Source of the DNA: Datnioides undecimradiatus
Lineage: Eukaryota; Chordata; Actinopteri; Lobotiformes; Datnioididae
DNA length: 64,000 nt
Reading direction: 5' to 3'
Assembly (NCBI GenBank): GCA_008933995.1
Contig: WARS01000036.1
Span: forward strand, 20,693,285-20,757,284
The notes under the pieces are model-generated. The model was not told the DNA's origin. It did no database searches and saw only the letters and a program-made list of their open reading frames with translations. Made by a program: the position numbers and the translations under genes. Positions 45,178 to 56,509 of this stretch are shown here, one piece after another. How positions within the stretch are numbered: position 1 is the first letter of the stretch; every line of letters starts with the position of its first letter.

Positions 45178-45530
45178 GAATAAACTTTATTTATGGAGCA
45201 CCTATCAAAACAGGGTACCGAGCGCTGCACAGAGGAAAATGAGGAAATTGAATAAATGAATAATAAAGATAATTAAAAGTGAGACAATAACTAAGGGATT
45301 AAAGCAAAGACAGAAGCCGTCAGCTCAGATCGTGTCATTATTTGGCTTCTGACTCAAAGAGGCAGGTTGTTCCAGAGCGTGGACGCCAGTGTGGGTTCAT
45401 AAGGGATCCAGAGGGTCTGAACTACAGCCTGAGGAGTCGATAAGACCTTCAGATCAATCCCAGCACACAGGGAGCCAATGTAAAGAGGCGATGTGATCTG
45501 ATCGTACCGCTCGGTTTTGGTTTGAAGTCT
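45178..45530 (+). mobile_element. Old teleost interspersed repeat (LINE-associated)
   Basis: The order of words matches a very common teleost element: aaactttatttatggagcacc, then gagcgctgcacagagg, then aggcaggttgttccagagcgtgg, then cttcagatcaatcccagc, then cagggagccaatgtaaagagg, then gatgtgatctgatcgta, then ttggtttgaagtct. Family consensus sequences read 'agctttatttatatagcacc...tgttccagag...gggagccaatg...gtaatgtgatc'. About 350 bp survive with many substitutions. I infer a non-LTR retrotransposon relic, without subfamily. Confidence 0.65.
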
Positions 45531-46214
45531 TTAGTTTTTGATTAAAACCAGAGAAAATTAGATTATCAACCGAGCGGGAGCTGTACGCCGGCCGCGTCCG
45601 TCCCCTCTCAACCTTCATCCACCCTCAAACCCTCGGCTTCGGCCAGCTGTTACCTGGCCTCAACTCTGACCCCGCTGCTGGCTGGCTGACATAACTCAAC
45701 CCCGGTGGGTCCTGAAAGATGTAATTTCACGGTGTCCGCCAGATGTTCACACTAAAACCCCAAAACAGAGATATCATTCAGTTTGACTGCGAGCAAAGTG
45801 CCGGTAGCGGCCGCGCCTCATGTCCCCGTGCAGATGTTTGTCATCCCATCGAACCTTCTATAGGGGTTTAGTGTCGGAGTCGGGGGCGGCTCGGCTCAGT
45901 GCCCCATAGGGGACCGGGCCGGGGGTCGCAGCAGTGAATCACCAAAGCGTGCGATCGCAGCACAGCTGGTGTGAACACATGTAAGGGGCCTGCACATATG
46001 TTAGGTATTTAACCCATCAAAGAGACGGTAATCCAGAGAAACCGGAGGATCGTCATTACAGGCGTCCTCTGAACCAACTTTTAATAAAGATAACACCAGC
46101 GTGACCCCACCGCTTCACATCCAGATGAGATAAAACGGGAACACATCAAACCAAAGTTTGTCAAATTACCATTCATCTCTCTCTCTCTCTCTCTCTCCCT
46201 CTCCCTCGCTCACT
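45531..46214. other. Non-genic stretch with GC-rich patch
   Basis: 45840-45960 is GC-rich and contains ctataggggttt and ccccatagggg, an imperfect inverted pair. A CT tract lies at 46176-46197. No gene was recognised. Confidence 0.5.
46176..46197. repeat. (TC)11 microsatellite
   Basis: Uninterrupted TC units followed by ccctccctc. Confidence 0.96.
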
Positions 46215-46345
46215 CTCCCCCCAGTTGATATAATTAGGTTGCGTTGTGGGACTTTTGCCGGCTGAATGTATTAAGGCACTCAATAACAGTAGATTAATTT
46301 AATCTCCCTCAAAATGGAAACATATCTCCATTTAATGCCGTGCAG
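46215..46345. promoter_or_regulatory. Homeodomain-core-rich stretch, possible enhancer
   Basis: Contains gatataattagg, gtattaaggc, AGATTAATTTAATCT (46291-46305, a 7-1-7 inverted pair of ATTAA cores) and ccatttaatgcc within 110 bp. It lies between a CT tract and a GA tract. Inference from motif density. Confidence 0.25.
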
Positions 46346-47399
46346 CTCTTTCCTCTCAATGTCACCGCCGTCGCTTCTACGGCAACGCTCGGCTATCAGG
46401 CCAGGAAATGCACATGGCAGGAGCAGAGAGAGAGAGAGAGATGACGGCCTCCCTCGCCGCCGTGTTCAGCTCCCTTTTCCAAAAAAAAGGGAAAAAAAAC
46501 CTTTATAAATAATTGAAGGTCTGCTCGGGCCGCGAGTGCTGAAGGGAGGCTGGAATAACCAAAGACGCAGGCTGCAGATGAAGACAAGCTGCGAGAGCGC
46601 TGGAGCCCATCTGATTTGTGCATGAGGAATGAGATGGGAATTAAAGCACGGAGCACTGGCTGCCACCGTATACGGGACTGCCACTGCGCACTCCTGTCAG
46701 ATCTATCTCGCTGCAAAGTGCTGCGGCACCGTCGTGTACTGTGGCATGGAGACTTGATGCTGTGAGCTCGCATGCAGACGCTGAGCCGCCTTAACAAGGC
46801 CGGTATGGAAAACAGGAAGTGGGAAACGCTGTGAGCTGCAGGGTTTGGAGGTGGGTGCAGATGCAAACATACGCGGCATGTAAAATGTGTTTGCACCAGT
46901 GTTTCCGCAGCAAAGTGGCAACAAAAATAATAAAGATGGACATAATGCTCGCTCCGTTCTCCGAGGAGCTGCTGCGTCTCCTGCTGATCGAGCCGCCTGC
47001 ATATTCACAAACACACGAGTGCACACATAACACTCCCACCGCACTCTCTCCACGCTGCGATCATGATAAACGAGCTACGCCACGAGTCAACAGACACTTC
47101 GGTTACCATTCTCTCCTCATGCACTCGGGTTGGGTTGTGCCGTCCAAAGCGCCTGTTTTTAAATAATTCACCAGCGTGCTGCTCAGCGTCTCCGGGGAGC
47201 GCCACATTAGATTCAATTTCAGGCCCACGTCAGGCAAATTTAGGGCAGCCATGCAGACGCTGGCTGAACGACCGCCGGACTGCGTGCACGCATGCGAGCG
47301 TGTCGGTGTGAATCAGCGTGTGCCTGGATCTATGACTATGTATGTGCGCCTCCACCCGAAGGCCTCGGCCCTCTCGCCTGCGCCCAGAACCCATCCACG
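46346..47399. other. Non-genic stretch
   Basis: A GA tract lies at 46425-46441. The rest is unique and CpG-containing, with many overlapping short frames on both strands and none recognisable. Confidence 0.5.
46425..46441. repeat. (AG)8 tract
   Basis: Uninterrupted AG units. Confidence 0.93.
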
Positions 47400-47535
47400 T
47401 CGGTTTCATTAGGGCCGTCTTGCAGCAGATTGTCTGGCGTAATTCAGAATTAATTGTGTGGTTTTATGCCACTGGCTTCAAACGGGGCTCCCATATGGCG
47501 CCGCCAACAGTCAAGTGGGCCATTCTGTGGAGGGG
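47400..47535. promoter_or_regulatory. Possible conserved non-coding element
   Basis: Repeat-free block containing tttcattagggc, gtaattcagaattaattgtg and tttatgccac, followed by a CpG-rich run. Inference from composition only. Confidence 0.2.
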
Positions 47536-48293
47536 CGGGCGCAGATGTGCAGACCGCGGAGCAGAGGCGCCGGGCGCACACTGAACATGAACCGTCCTGA
47601 CCGGCTTGTCGTGGATCTTTTTGCTGTCATTTCGCAGAAGGTAGGACGCGCTACAGAGGCTCTGTCAAACCAGTCTGCTGACATGCCTCACCCTGAGATG
47701 GCTGCTGCCGTTGAGCGAGTGGCGTCCCGCGGCGCCGTCACAGACGCTGCTGCGGCAGAACAAACTGCCCGCAGGGGGAAGAGGAGGACGTCAGGGACCG
47801 AGATGGCCACAGCTCCTCCAGCTCTGACCTTCTGGAGTTGCGTTAATCAACACATTGATTGAAAATGAAGGTGCAAACACATCAGCAGACGGCGGCGGGG
47901 CCGGTATGCAGCGATGGCCGCGGCATCTGAAATGAGCTCCGTGACGCTGGAAGTTGTGTTTGCGACTGCAGCGCTTGGCTCGGCACATCGTCGCAGGTTG
48001 AGGCGCTGATTACAAATCATCATCTCCGTCAAATGAAACTTAATTAAGTAGACAATAAGGGCTGATTGCCTCTCCCTCCCACTGATGCTGTTATGGTGAC
48101 ATCAATAGAAGATAAAGAGCATCATGAAGACTGATCAGATTTAAATGGTGAAGTGAGGAGTGTTTAGCTTCGGCAGACTGGAGACTAATGCAAATGAAAG
48201 AGTCTGTGAGATGTCAGGTTGGTTATGCGCAGCGCGACTGATTAGCATATTGTAGTAATGTGATGCGAGCTCCTGCAGCTTATAGAGAGATTA
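47536..48293. other. Non-genic stretch
   Basis: The frame 47458-47862 (134 codons) continues through here and contains MNRPDRLVVDLFAV, but has no recognisable domain and a biased Ala/Arg composition. 48020-48110 is AT-core-rich (acttaattaagtag). No gene was accepted. Confidence 0.45.
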
Positions 48294-48325
48294 CACTATG
48301 TGACCAAAAGTATGTGGACACCCCT
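48294..48325 (+). mobile_element. Orphan end of a Tc1-like DNA transposon
   Basis: cactatgtgaccaaaagta then tgtggacacc closely matches the outer terminal-repeat sequence of an abundant teleost Tc1/mariner-group family ('cactatatgaccaaaagtatgtggacacc'). A TA dinucleotide (48292-48293) precedes it, as expected for TA target duplication. Beyond about 48325 the similarity I recognise ends, and no second terminal repeat or transposase was found, so it is a truncated remnant. Confidence 0.6.
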
Positions 48326-48399
48326 GCTGCACATTTCATGGTTTGAGCGATGCTCAAGAAAATGCAATAGCAAGCGCACACCTGCAGGTCCTGGCTGCA

Positions 48400-48436
48400 T
48401 GCACGTGCATATTTTGGTGCATGTACGTGCAGCCGT
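48400..48436. repeat. Imperfect long hairpin, purine/pyrimidine alternating
   Basis: ggctgcatgcacgtgcat and gtgcatgtacgtgcagcc are reverse complements at 14 of 18 positions around a short attttg loop. The arms are mostly alternating purine and pyrimidine. The hairpin lies about 75 bp inside the Tc1-like end and could be part of the same element. Confidence 0.55.
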
Positions 48437-49240
48437 GCAATGTGCAAAAGGTCTTTTTAAGTGATTTATGTTTATCTGGGTGCCTCTTATTCAGACCCCT
48501 CCAGGTACTTGGTCTCTGTGACTGACTCCAGACCAGCGCAGGGATAATCTGTATATCTGAACACGCCACGGTCTGTTGACGGGTGATGAAAACACTCGCC
48601 GCTATCTCCAGCATGTGTCAGTATGGAGAGGAACAAAGACGGATGCCACTGACATGAAAGCGAGAGATGCTATCAGCTGCGCGAGAATGTGAAGTTGAGA
48701 TTGTTTATTATGAGGAAGTGTGTGCATGGAGGGTTCACAGAGCCGTGACAGGGATCTGACACGCCACCGTCCTCCTGGTTATTTGACAGGTCAAAGGTCA
48801 CGGGCACTCTGAGGCAGATAGTATTTATTTCATTAAGTGCTGCGCGCCTTGGAGGTAACCCGGGGCGATGCAGGCCTCAGAGCGGCGAGAAGGAACGCTG
48901 TCAGAGGAACGCAGACGGGCTAGATGCTATCTCTCCTCCCATCGAGGTCAAAGGACACGGGGGAGAGTGAGCGGCCCTCGGGCTGCAAACAAAGCAGGAA
49001 TAAGCAGCTCACACACTGCTGTTGCACACTGCAGCTCGCACACTGCGGTCGCACACCGCTGTCGCTGTCGCACACTCGGCTCCTGAACACGTTCATTTTA
49101 TCTTTGTGTTTCTCAGGAAACGCAAACGTGTGATAAACAGCTATCACATCTGTTTGTTATCAAGCATCTCACAGCAGGATATCAGTCCCACACTGTCCCA
49201 CAAACAGAGACAGGAAGTGACTCCCGACCATCCTGAAGTG
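48437..49240. other. Non-genic stretch
   Basis: Contains an imperfect 15-16 bp tandem repeat of gcacactgc/gtcgcacac words at about 49008-49076. No gene was recognised. Confidence 0.5.
49008..49076. repeat. Imperfect 15-16 bp minisatellite
   Basis: Four diverged copies of a cacactgcngtcg-like unit. Confidence 0.7.
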
Positions 49241-49244
49241 TCCT

Positions 49245-49790
49245 AACCTGTTGGAAGTCAGCATGAGAGGATGCTCCAGCAGAAATTCAGTGGCAGCAGA
49301 GATGGTGGAGGTGATTCTGCAGGTTTTTGGTTTTGTGTTGTGGTTTGTCTCTTCTCCTTCCCCCTCCCCCTCCCCTCTCTCTGCAGAGCATGTGAGCTGG
49401 CGGGGGGCGTGGCTACAGCCGAGGCTCACCTGTTCCCACTCAGCTCACCTCTGCTATAAAAGCCTGGATCTTCTTCCCGTCCTGTTTGGTTTTGCTCCCC
49501 AGCGTTGTCTCCAGTGTTCATGCTGCTCAGGGTTTCAGCACCTACCTGTGCTTTTCAGTGAGCTGGCGTTTCCCCGTCTGAGCGTTTCCCTTGTGCTCCG
49601 TCCTTGTGCTGTCAGGATCTCTCTCCACGAGCCGGCCCGCTCCCTGTCCCCCACTTCCTGCCTTTTTGTTTGTTTGTTTGACAATAAACTCTTTATTTAC
49701 TCAGACCTTCTGGTTTCCAGCCCTCACCCTCCAACCTGAAACCAAAACCAAACAATCACGCCTGCACTGTGGGATCTACAGGGTCCAAAA
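49245..49790 (+). mobile_element. Probable solo LTR (Ty3/gypsy-like)
   Basis: The segment has LTR architecture: an upstream cacctgttcccactcagctcacc box, a TATA box gctataaaagcc at about 49452-49463, a pyrimidine-rich stretch of about 200 bp, then tttgtttgtttgacaataaactc with an AATAAA signal at about 49682-49688 followed by ctttatttactcagacc. This order is that of many teleost gypsy-type LTRs. No gag-pol frame adjoins it, hence 'solo'. TG/CA ends and a target duplication could not be fixed by eye. Alternatively it is a retroelement-derived promoter and polyadenylation cassette. Confidence 0.45.
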
Positions 49791-50460
49791 TGGCGTCCAC
49801 TCAGTTGAATGAAGATGGATTCTATGTTGTGAGGCCTCGCCCTGGGTGAGGCACCCACACACATCAAAATAGCATCTGTAGGTGTCTGCAGGTAGCCCGG
49901 CATCATCACACTAATGCCAGTTAAATGCGTGCGTGTTGTGTGGTGCTTTGTTTCATTTGCCGTATGTAATGGTGGTGGTGTTTGTTTTTGTTTGCAGTAA
50001 ACCCAAATTTAAACAAACGTCTCCTCAGATGTGAGGTCAGCTCACGTACAGTCACTTGTTTCCTCAACACTGAGTGTGTGGAACTGACAAAAACTAGACT
50101 TTATGTTTGCAAAGTGCATCTCTTTTACTCTGAGGTGTTTTTCAGTTCGAGGTAACGTCCAGCGCGGTTTTCCAGGAGGGATTGTGAGCCGCTTGATAAA
50201 CACGGGCGCGGATCTTCTCTGTACCAGCTCCACCAGATTCCATTCCACCGGTGATGGAAAATAAATACAGAAATAGGATTCTGGCCGCCCGGCGCCTCGG
50301 ATTTCCATGCCAGCTGAGTGAGGACGCTGGAATGCCGCGATGCCGCAGAGGCTCACTTCAGTCCCTCCGGTGGATGTTTTGGGGTTGTGGGTGGGGGCGG
50401 GGTCACCTCTGATGCAGGTTGCTGCTCTGGCTGCCGTCCATCTCCCCGGCTGAACTCGTG
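49791..50460. other. Non-genic stretch
   Basis: Unique sequence. The distal part of the long minus-strand frame 50797-50042 (251 codons) runs here, without recognisable domains. Confidence 0.5.
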
Positions 50461-51480
50461 TTTCCTTTCCACCCCCGCCACCCCTCCCTCCCGTCCCACC
50501 TCCACCTACCCTCCTCTTTCTGCTCCATGCCCTCCAGCCAGACCTCCATCTTCCCCCCCAGGACCCTGTGTGCTCGTCCAACCCCTCCAGCCCTGCTGCA
50601 GGCTGGGCACGGTGACAAAACCATAGCAGGGCCTTTTGGCCGGAGAGCTGGCAGAATCTATTAGCTCCCAGCAGACCACAACAGACCACGGGCAGGTCTG
50701 AGAGACAAACAGAGAGACGGGGGCAGCGCGTGGCGAGGACGGAGAGTATGATGCATGAAGAAGAGCGAAAACGGGAGGAAACTGAACAGGAAAGCACGAA
50801 AAATCAGAAGTGAGCGCTGACAGGAGGCGGTTCGGAGCCAGCCATAAAGTCTGATCGACCTCCACACGGAGCAGTTAGGGGCCGGCACTCCGCCCACTCG
50901 GCTCCGCTGCGGGGGGGGCGGCTCTTTGAAACCCAGCTCAGCTCCTGAGACGTGGAGTCTGGGGAAGACGAACAGAAGCCGGCGTCTGGATGAGGTCGAG
51001 AGCCAACCTCTTTAACGCTCCCCTCGCCGCCCTTTCTTCCGCCTGCTGCCACCTTCCCTCCTCGCTGCGCTCCGCCTCTGACCCCGTCCCCATCTTTTTC
51101 CTCCATGTGCTCAGTTTTCTGTTAGGTCTGTTGCCTTTTTCACTCCCGGCTTCTCTCCTGCATTCGAACGACTTTTCAAACCACGGTTTATCCAAATTTT
51201 TCGATATGATTCATTTTCACCGACCTGAATCTCTTCTCCAGGAACTCGTCTTTTAGCTGCCCTGCCTGTATGCTTCCGCACGTTTGCCATCTCTAACGCT
51301 GTCCGTCCTCCTTCCGCTCATCCTCCATTTCTTTTTCTTCACCATTTTCTCTGCTGCAGTCGTTTCCTTTTCTCGTGTCACTACCTATTCAGTCGTCTAT
51401 CTATCCTCTTCTGTTGCCCCGCTCGGTGCTTTCTGTGCTTCACTTGTCGCCGGCTCCGTTTCTTCATTTCTGACTGTTCT
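50461..51480. other. Strand-asymmetric pyrimidine/purine/pyrimidine block
   Basis: The plus strand is pyrimidine-rich at 50461-50570, purine-rich at 50660-50820 and pyrimidine-rich again at about 51000-51420. The skew leaves few stop codons, which explains the long open frames on the minus strand here. No protein domain or splice structure was recognised. Confidence 0.5.
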
Positions 51481-52489
51481 GCAGAGTAAGGAAGATGTCA
51501 CTCGAGGACACTGAGCTCGTTCTACACGGAGTATTGGAACAGAAGTTTATATTGCATGCAGCTTATGGCCTGCATATATAAGGCTTTTCTCTTCACATCC
51601 TGCTGTTGCTGTTTTTATTTCCATATTTTATTACATATGCATGTAAATCACTGCTCTGTCAGTACAGTGAAAGAAGCAGAAACATTATATTTCCCTCTGT
51701 TTGGTACAATCTCTACCTGAACGTCAGTATCTGCTGACTTATGGTCACCGCGGCCTCTTTATTATGTAGAGATACTAAAGTCTCTGTTCTGTGCAACCAG
51801 TTTGGATCATACTCCAAACATCATGAGCCTCCTCCTTCGCTGTGGAGAAGAAGCCGTAGATGCTGGATTTAACCACAACAGATGCACAAATGCACCTTTA
51901 AATGTTCATGTTGTCTTCAAACTGCTTCTTTTGTCCAAAACCCCCGAATCTGTGCATTAACTTTCAAAACAGAAGAAGAAAAACAGGAAATCATTCAAGC
52001 TGATCGTGTTGCAACGAGAAATGAGTTTCATCCTGATCCAAACAGCAGAAGAGCTCTTACTGAGAATGTAGGCACATAACAACCTGTGACGTGTTGCATT
52101 CCTGCATGCGTCTCACACAGTCGCAGATGACTGCACCGTGTCACCTCATCACATGTGAAATGTCCAGCACCGTGTGTCTAAATGTGCAACATGTGCTTTG
52201 AACGTTTGTCTCTTTCATAGATTCACTTAGATAAACCTAAACACACACACACAGATGTTGAGTTGAGCGCATCCACCCAACTCAAACTTCACGCCGTGTT
52301 GATATGGAAACCTGTTTCCATCTGGATGTTACTGAGCTGCGTATGAAAACGAAGTCGCCTCCAGGAGGTCAAAGACGAGATGTTTGCCCGTGTGAAGCAT
52401 CTCCTCCGGTGCCAAGCAGCAGCGTAACCTCGCTTTCAAATGGTAATGGAGCTGAAGGTCAGCGACTCCTCACCCAGGAATGTACAGTA

Positions 52490-52491
<2 letters not shown>
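51481..52491. other. Non-genic stretch
   Basis: Unique sequence. An ordinary ORF at 51882-52079 has no family. Nothing else was seen. Confidence 0.5.

Positions 52492-52534
<43 letters not shown>
52492..52534. repeat. (GT)21 microsatellite
   Basis: Uninterrupted GT tract. Confidence 0.98.
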
Positions 52535-52536
<2 letters not shown>

Positions 52537-52656
52537 CATACACATTTACAGTATGTACAGCGTGTAGCATGTAGCTGTCAAAGGAATATATTAGTGTTTC
52601 ACATTTCCAGAGGTGGAACAGAGATCAAGCCTCAAACCTTGAGGGGCACGGTGAGG

Positions 52657-52658
<2 letters not shown>

Positions 52659-52685
<27 letters not shown>
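52659..52685. repeat. (GT)13 microsatellite
   Basis: Uninterrupted GT tract 125 bp after the previous one. Confidence 0.97.
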
Positions 52686-52688
<3 letters not shown>

Positions 52689-52939
52689 CACAGAACTCCA
52701 TGTGTTTCTTCTCGATCAAGGGTAAGCTACAGACCGAGCCTGGGGACAGAGACCTTACTGTAAAACTGTAATGTCAGTAGACTTTCTGCCAAGCCAGCTC
52801 CCAAAAGCTCCGCTGCCCTTCAACCTCCTCCTCCTCCTTCAGCTGCCTCGGCTAAAACCGCAAACGCCAAGTCCAACTTCGCACTCGAGAGCACGTCAGC
52901 CTGTCAGTCTCGCCGTGAACCCCAAACTCACCTCTTCCC

Positions 52940-53085
52940 CCACCCATAAATAATTAGCCCGGGGTCAAGGTTTAAAGAGTTTAATCATCCAATTGGCTTG
53001 GACTGGAGAACAAACAGCCTGATTAGCCCCGAGCACGAGAGGAATGTTTCCTCTCTTCCCATAATCCAGCGGGGCAACGAAACCT
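52940..53085. promoter_or_regulatory. Possible conserved non-coding element
   Basis: A repeat-free block with ataaataattagccc, ggtttaaagag, tttaatcatccaattggc and ctgattagcccc, mixing homeodomain, CCAAT-like (ccaattgg) and TALE-like (ctgatta) words. Inference from composition. Confidence 0.25.
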
Positions 53086-53504
53086 GCCCCATCCCATCAG
53101 CGACAGCTGAGTGACGGCTGGCTGGAGCCCGTACAGTACATACGCAAACGCACGCATGGACGCAACTCCCTCACAAAGGCGCGTATTCAGCTCTGTCCTC
53201 GATGCGTGCGCGCTCGGACTCGAAGCGGACCTTTTAAGCTGCAGCATCAGGGTTTTAGGCACGTTCTTGCCCCAAAACGAGGGCAGATGTGATGTGTAAT
53301 TTTCCCTCATCAGATTTCCACACTGGCCTCGGCCAACAAGGAGTAATTTGTTGCTCCCTCCTTCGCCGTCACCGCAAAGAGGAAACGTCAACTTGGCCCA
53401 TCAAAACGAATCCCATCAAATCAAACAGACCTCCAGACGACCGGTGCAAACTCCCCCCGTGTCCCGTCTCCGTACCCCCTCCGCCATCAACGGGGCAATC
53501 ACTT
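53086..53504. other. Non-genic stretch
   Basis: Unique sequence, CpG-containing. Overlapping frames on both strands, none recognised. Confidence 0.5.
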
Positions 53505-53765
53505 GTGTAAACCCGCTTAAGATAATTGGGTGTTTTTCTTTGACATTCATCCATGTCATTTCCCAGCTGCCAACAGGAAACGCTCCTCTTCTTCTCCACG
53601 TCCTGCGCGTTGTCAGGCACCGGCTCGGCCTGATCAAGAGTGCTGATTATGGGCAAAGTAAAATTGCCCCTGATCCATCGGGGAATTATGAGATTGTGGT
53701 AATGATTGTATCAATAATGGGGATCTCAACGTTTGCCGCAGAGGCCGTTAAATGTGGGCGACCGC
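53505..53765. promoter_or_regulatory. Possible conserved non-coding element
   Basis: Complex, repeat-free 260 bp with gataattgggtg, ctgattatgggc, gggaattatgag, ggtaatgattg and tatcaataatgg, followed by a CpG-rich gggcgaccgccgcgcc run. The density of homeodomain and PBX-like cores is the highest I noticed in the window. A 175-codon frame overlaps part of it, but the peptide has no family resemblance. Confidence 0.27.
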
Positions 53766-54940
53766 CGCGCCAAATGGCAGAGAGGACGGCGGGTTGCAGC
53801 TCTCTCTGGAGGCTTCACCTGGATTTCAGTGAACTGGCTTTAATCTGTTCAAACCTTCTGCTTGTTTGTGTGTAAAAATTATAATAATTGCAGCTGTAAC
53901 ACTGGTTTTTATTAATGTCAGAGGAAAAGAATGAAACACTAAACATAATTCCCTTTGGAACTGCAATCTGGCACAGTTAGTGAAGGTTACTCAGTGTGGA
54001 AATGACCTTGTAGCATTGTTATTAGATTAAATAAGGTAGAAAGGCAGATTAAACTATAAACGGTGGCGTTACGTTGGGTCAGACTGTGTTTAAAGATGGC
54101 ACACACATCACATCCCCTTATAACATCAGAAAAGTCAAACCGTTTCCTGCTGTTTTGGCGTCAGTTTGGGCAACAGACACACTTATTATCCACGTTTTAC
54201 CTCTTGAGTGTCTCAGACCATGAACAGCAGACGTCCTGTCACTTCCTGCAGCAAACCTCTGAAACAAAATCACTTGTTGTAGAGACATGAAGGCGATCAA
54301 ACAATGCTAAATCTCATTTCTGAGCTGTTAAAGAGGATCTCCAGGACCCAGATGCATCGCCAAACAAACAAACCTTGCGGGTGTTGAATTGCCGGAAATT
54401 GAATCACATGCAACCTTATTTCCTGTGCGCGTCGTGCACCAACAACATTGAAATGAATGGGTGTTTTTTTCTGCTGAGCTCGTCTGAACACGGTCGTAGC
54501 TCTGCTGAGGGATCGTCGCGGGAACATAACAAACCACAAAGGCACCGTGCAGCATGAAATATGCAGGGGGGCTCATTCGTGTGACGCCTTTAACGCCGCA
54601 CGCGACACCGAGCGCTACTTAAAAAGCTGCGAAATGACACGGTATATTTGTTATTATTGTTATTGTTGAAGATGATGAGGTGACACACTATCTGGATAGA
54701 AGTAACTCCTGCTGCATCCATTATTAGCAGCGATTTTGGACAATATGGGCAAAAGGACGATTTGTTTAATTAACCAACCACCAATGGCTGCTGCAGCTGT
54801 CATGTGACCGCAGGTTCGAGTAAACAAACAACCCAAAAAAAACAGTTGAAAGAGGAAAAACAAACTGCAAACGCGGCGGCGGCGTCGACGGGACAAGCTG
54901 GCAAAAGCACATTTCATTTCCACTCAGCCCACTGAGGCTT

Positions 54941-54987
54941 GGTTGAGCAGGTTGAGCATCAGCATCAGCGCAGGTTGAGCATCAGCG
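54941..54987. repeat. Short nested tandem repeat
   Basis: ggttgagca and tcagca words repeat three times each in an irregular order. Confidence 0.7.
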
Positions 54988-56481
54988 TTTGGCCTGACCC
55001 AACACCACTCAGCGGTGCATCGGCAGGACAATGCGGGTGGAAAACAGGCCGCCATTGTCCCACTTTTATCATGGAAAGCAGATGCTGAAAGTGATGTAGC
55101 CTGTAGCCGGAGCGCTCCCCTCTTTTAATTAAGGTGAGAAATTGACTGCTAAAAGCAATTTGCAGCTCCAGCCTGTCGAGTCAGATCTGCGAGCTGAAAT
55201 AGTGCTGCGTTTGCCGCCCTCCAACTCATTTCTCCCTCTGTCTCACCTACTCAAAATCTTTCCCCCATCCCCTGTGTTTTTTTTTTTTTTTACTCCTGGG
55301 CGTTGCAGAGACTGCTTGGAAACAGTGCTAAAGATATTCAGCGAGGTGTCTCACATTTTAATTAACTCCCGCTCTCCTCTCGGAGGTATCGAGAAACAAG
55401 TTTTCCTGCCTTTGTCTCCCACTGATGAACACAGTGTGTCTACTCTCAGACTTTGAACAGAGCCAAATGAGGTCGGTCGGATGCTGTTTGAATGGATAGC
55501 ACTGCTGAGTGGTAACCTTTGATTTAAATGTACATGATTGTTAATCCCTCCCCCACAACCTCAGCTCGATAGCTTTTATGGTTATTGCGCATTGATTGTA
55601 ATAAGTTTGGAGGCTCGGAGGATGCTGTCCCTGTGATTGAAATGTTATGTCTCCGACAGATCAATGGACATTAGTATTCTGCAGCAGCTGGTGCTCAGTG
55701 CACTGTATATCCAACTGTACATGGAGGGAATCTTTCAGTGGACGCTGCAGGAGTGAAGTCTGAGAGGGGAGGACACGGGGCCAGAAGCAAAGGAGCTTTG
55801 AAAAGGGACAGGAACAGAGAGATGATGTGAGAGCGACTCAGAAGGAACAGAATAACTCACTGCTTGCAGAAAACGGATTTGAGCCCATTTTAAAGTGCGT
55901 GGGAGACAACACTCCCCACTCGTCGCACACAAAACACGCCTGCGATCATTTAAACCAGCTCTTTGCACCCGGACTGTGCACCGTTAAACCAGCACAAGTT
56001 GAGGCAGACTCACCTGAAATGCACCTGCATCCACCTTAAAGCCCTGAGCGTCAACAGCCCTGCTAACAGTTCTGAGAGGCAATGTGGTACTAAACGCTAA
56101 CATCATCAACATAACGTTGCTTGTTAGCATGCAAACACTTTTAAATGGCATTAAACACAAACAGGTGAGGTTTGTGGGAATGCCATCGGTCATGAACTGA
56201 TCAGACACATTGAGTAACGATCAGCAAAGACATTAACGTGATTGGTTGGAGATCCGTCCAATAGCTCACCTGCAAATCAACCAAGATTTGCAGCTTTTAA
56301 ATAACACAGTACCTTAATGTTTAAAAAGATGATTTGATGCCAGCTCTGCAAAAACGTGCACGCTCATCCACATCATTTTAAATCATTAATGGCACGTTTG
56401 TACCCGACGCTGTTTATTCTCAGTCCCTTTCATTTGTGAGCTTGGGGCAGAAAGCTACTCCTTTAAGCCGAGCATGTCATA

Positions 56482-56509
56482 TTAGCTGTTAGCTGTTAGC
56501 TGTTAGCGG
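56482..56509. repeat. (TTAGCTG)4 heptamer repeat
   Basis: Three perfect units and one variant (TTAGCGG). Confidence 0.9.

Noticed and set aside
47458-47862. 134-codon frame containing MNRPDRLVVDLFAV
   Set aside because: Ala/Arg-rich in a CpG-rich patch, no known domain. A donor-like site inside was noted but has no partner exon.
50042-50797. 251-codon minus-strand open frame, the longest in the window
   Set aside because: It runs through a pyrimidine-rich block depleted of stop codons, shows no domain, has biased Gly/Arg/Pro composition, and overlapping frames on both strands are also open.
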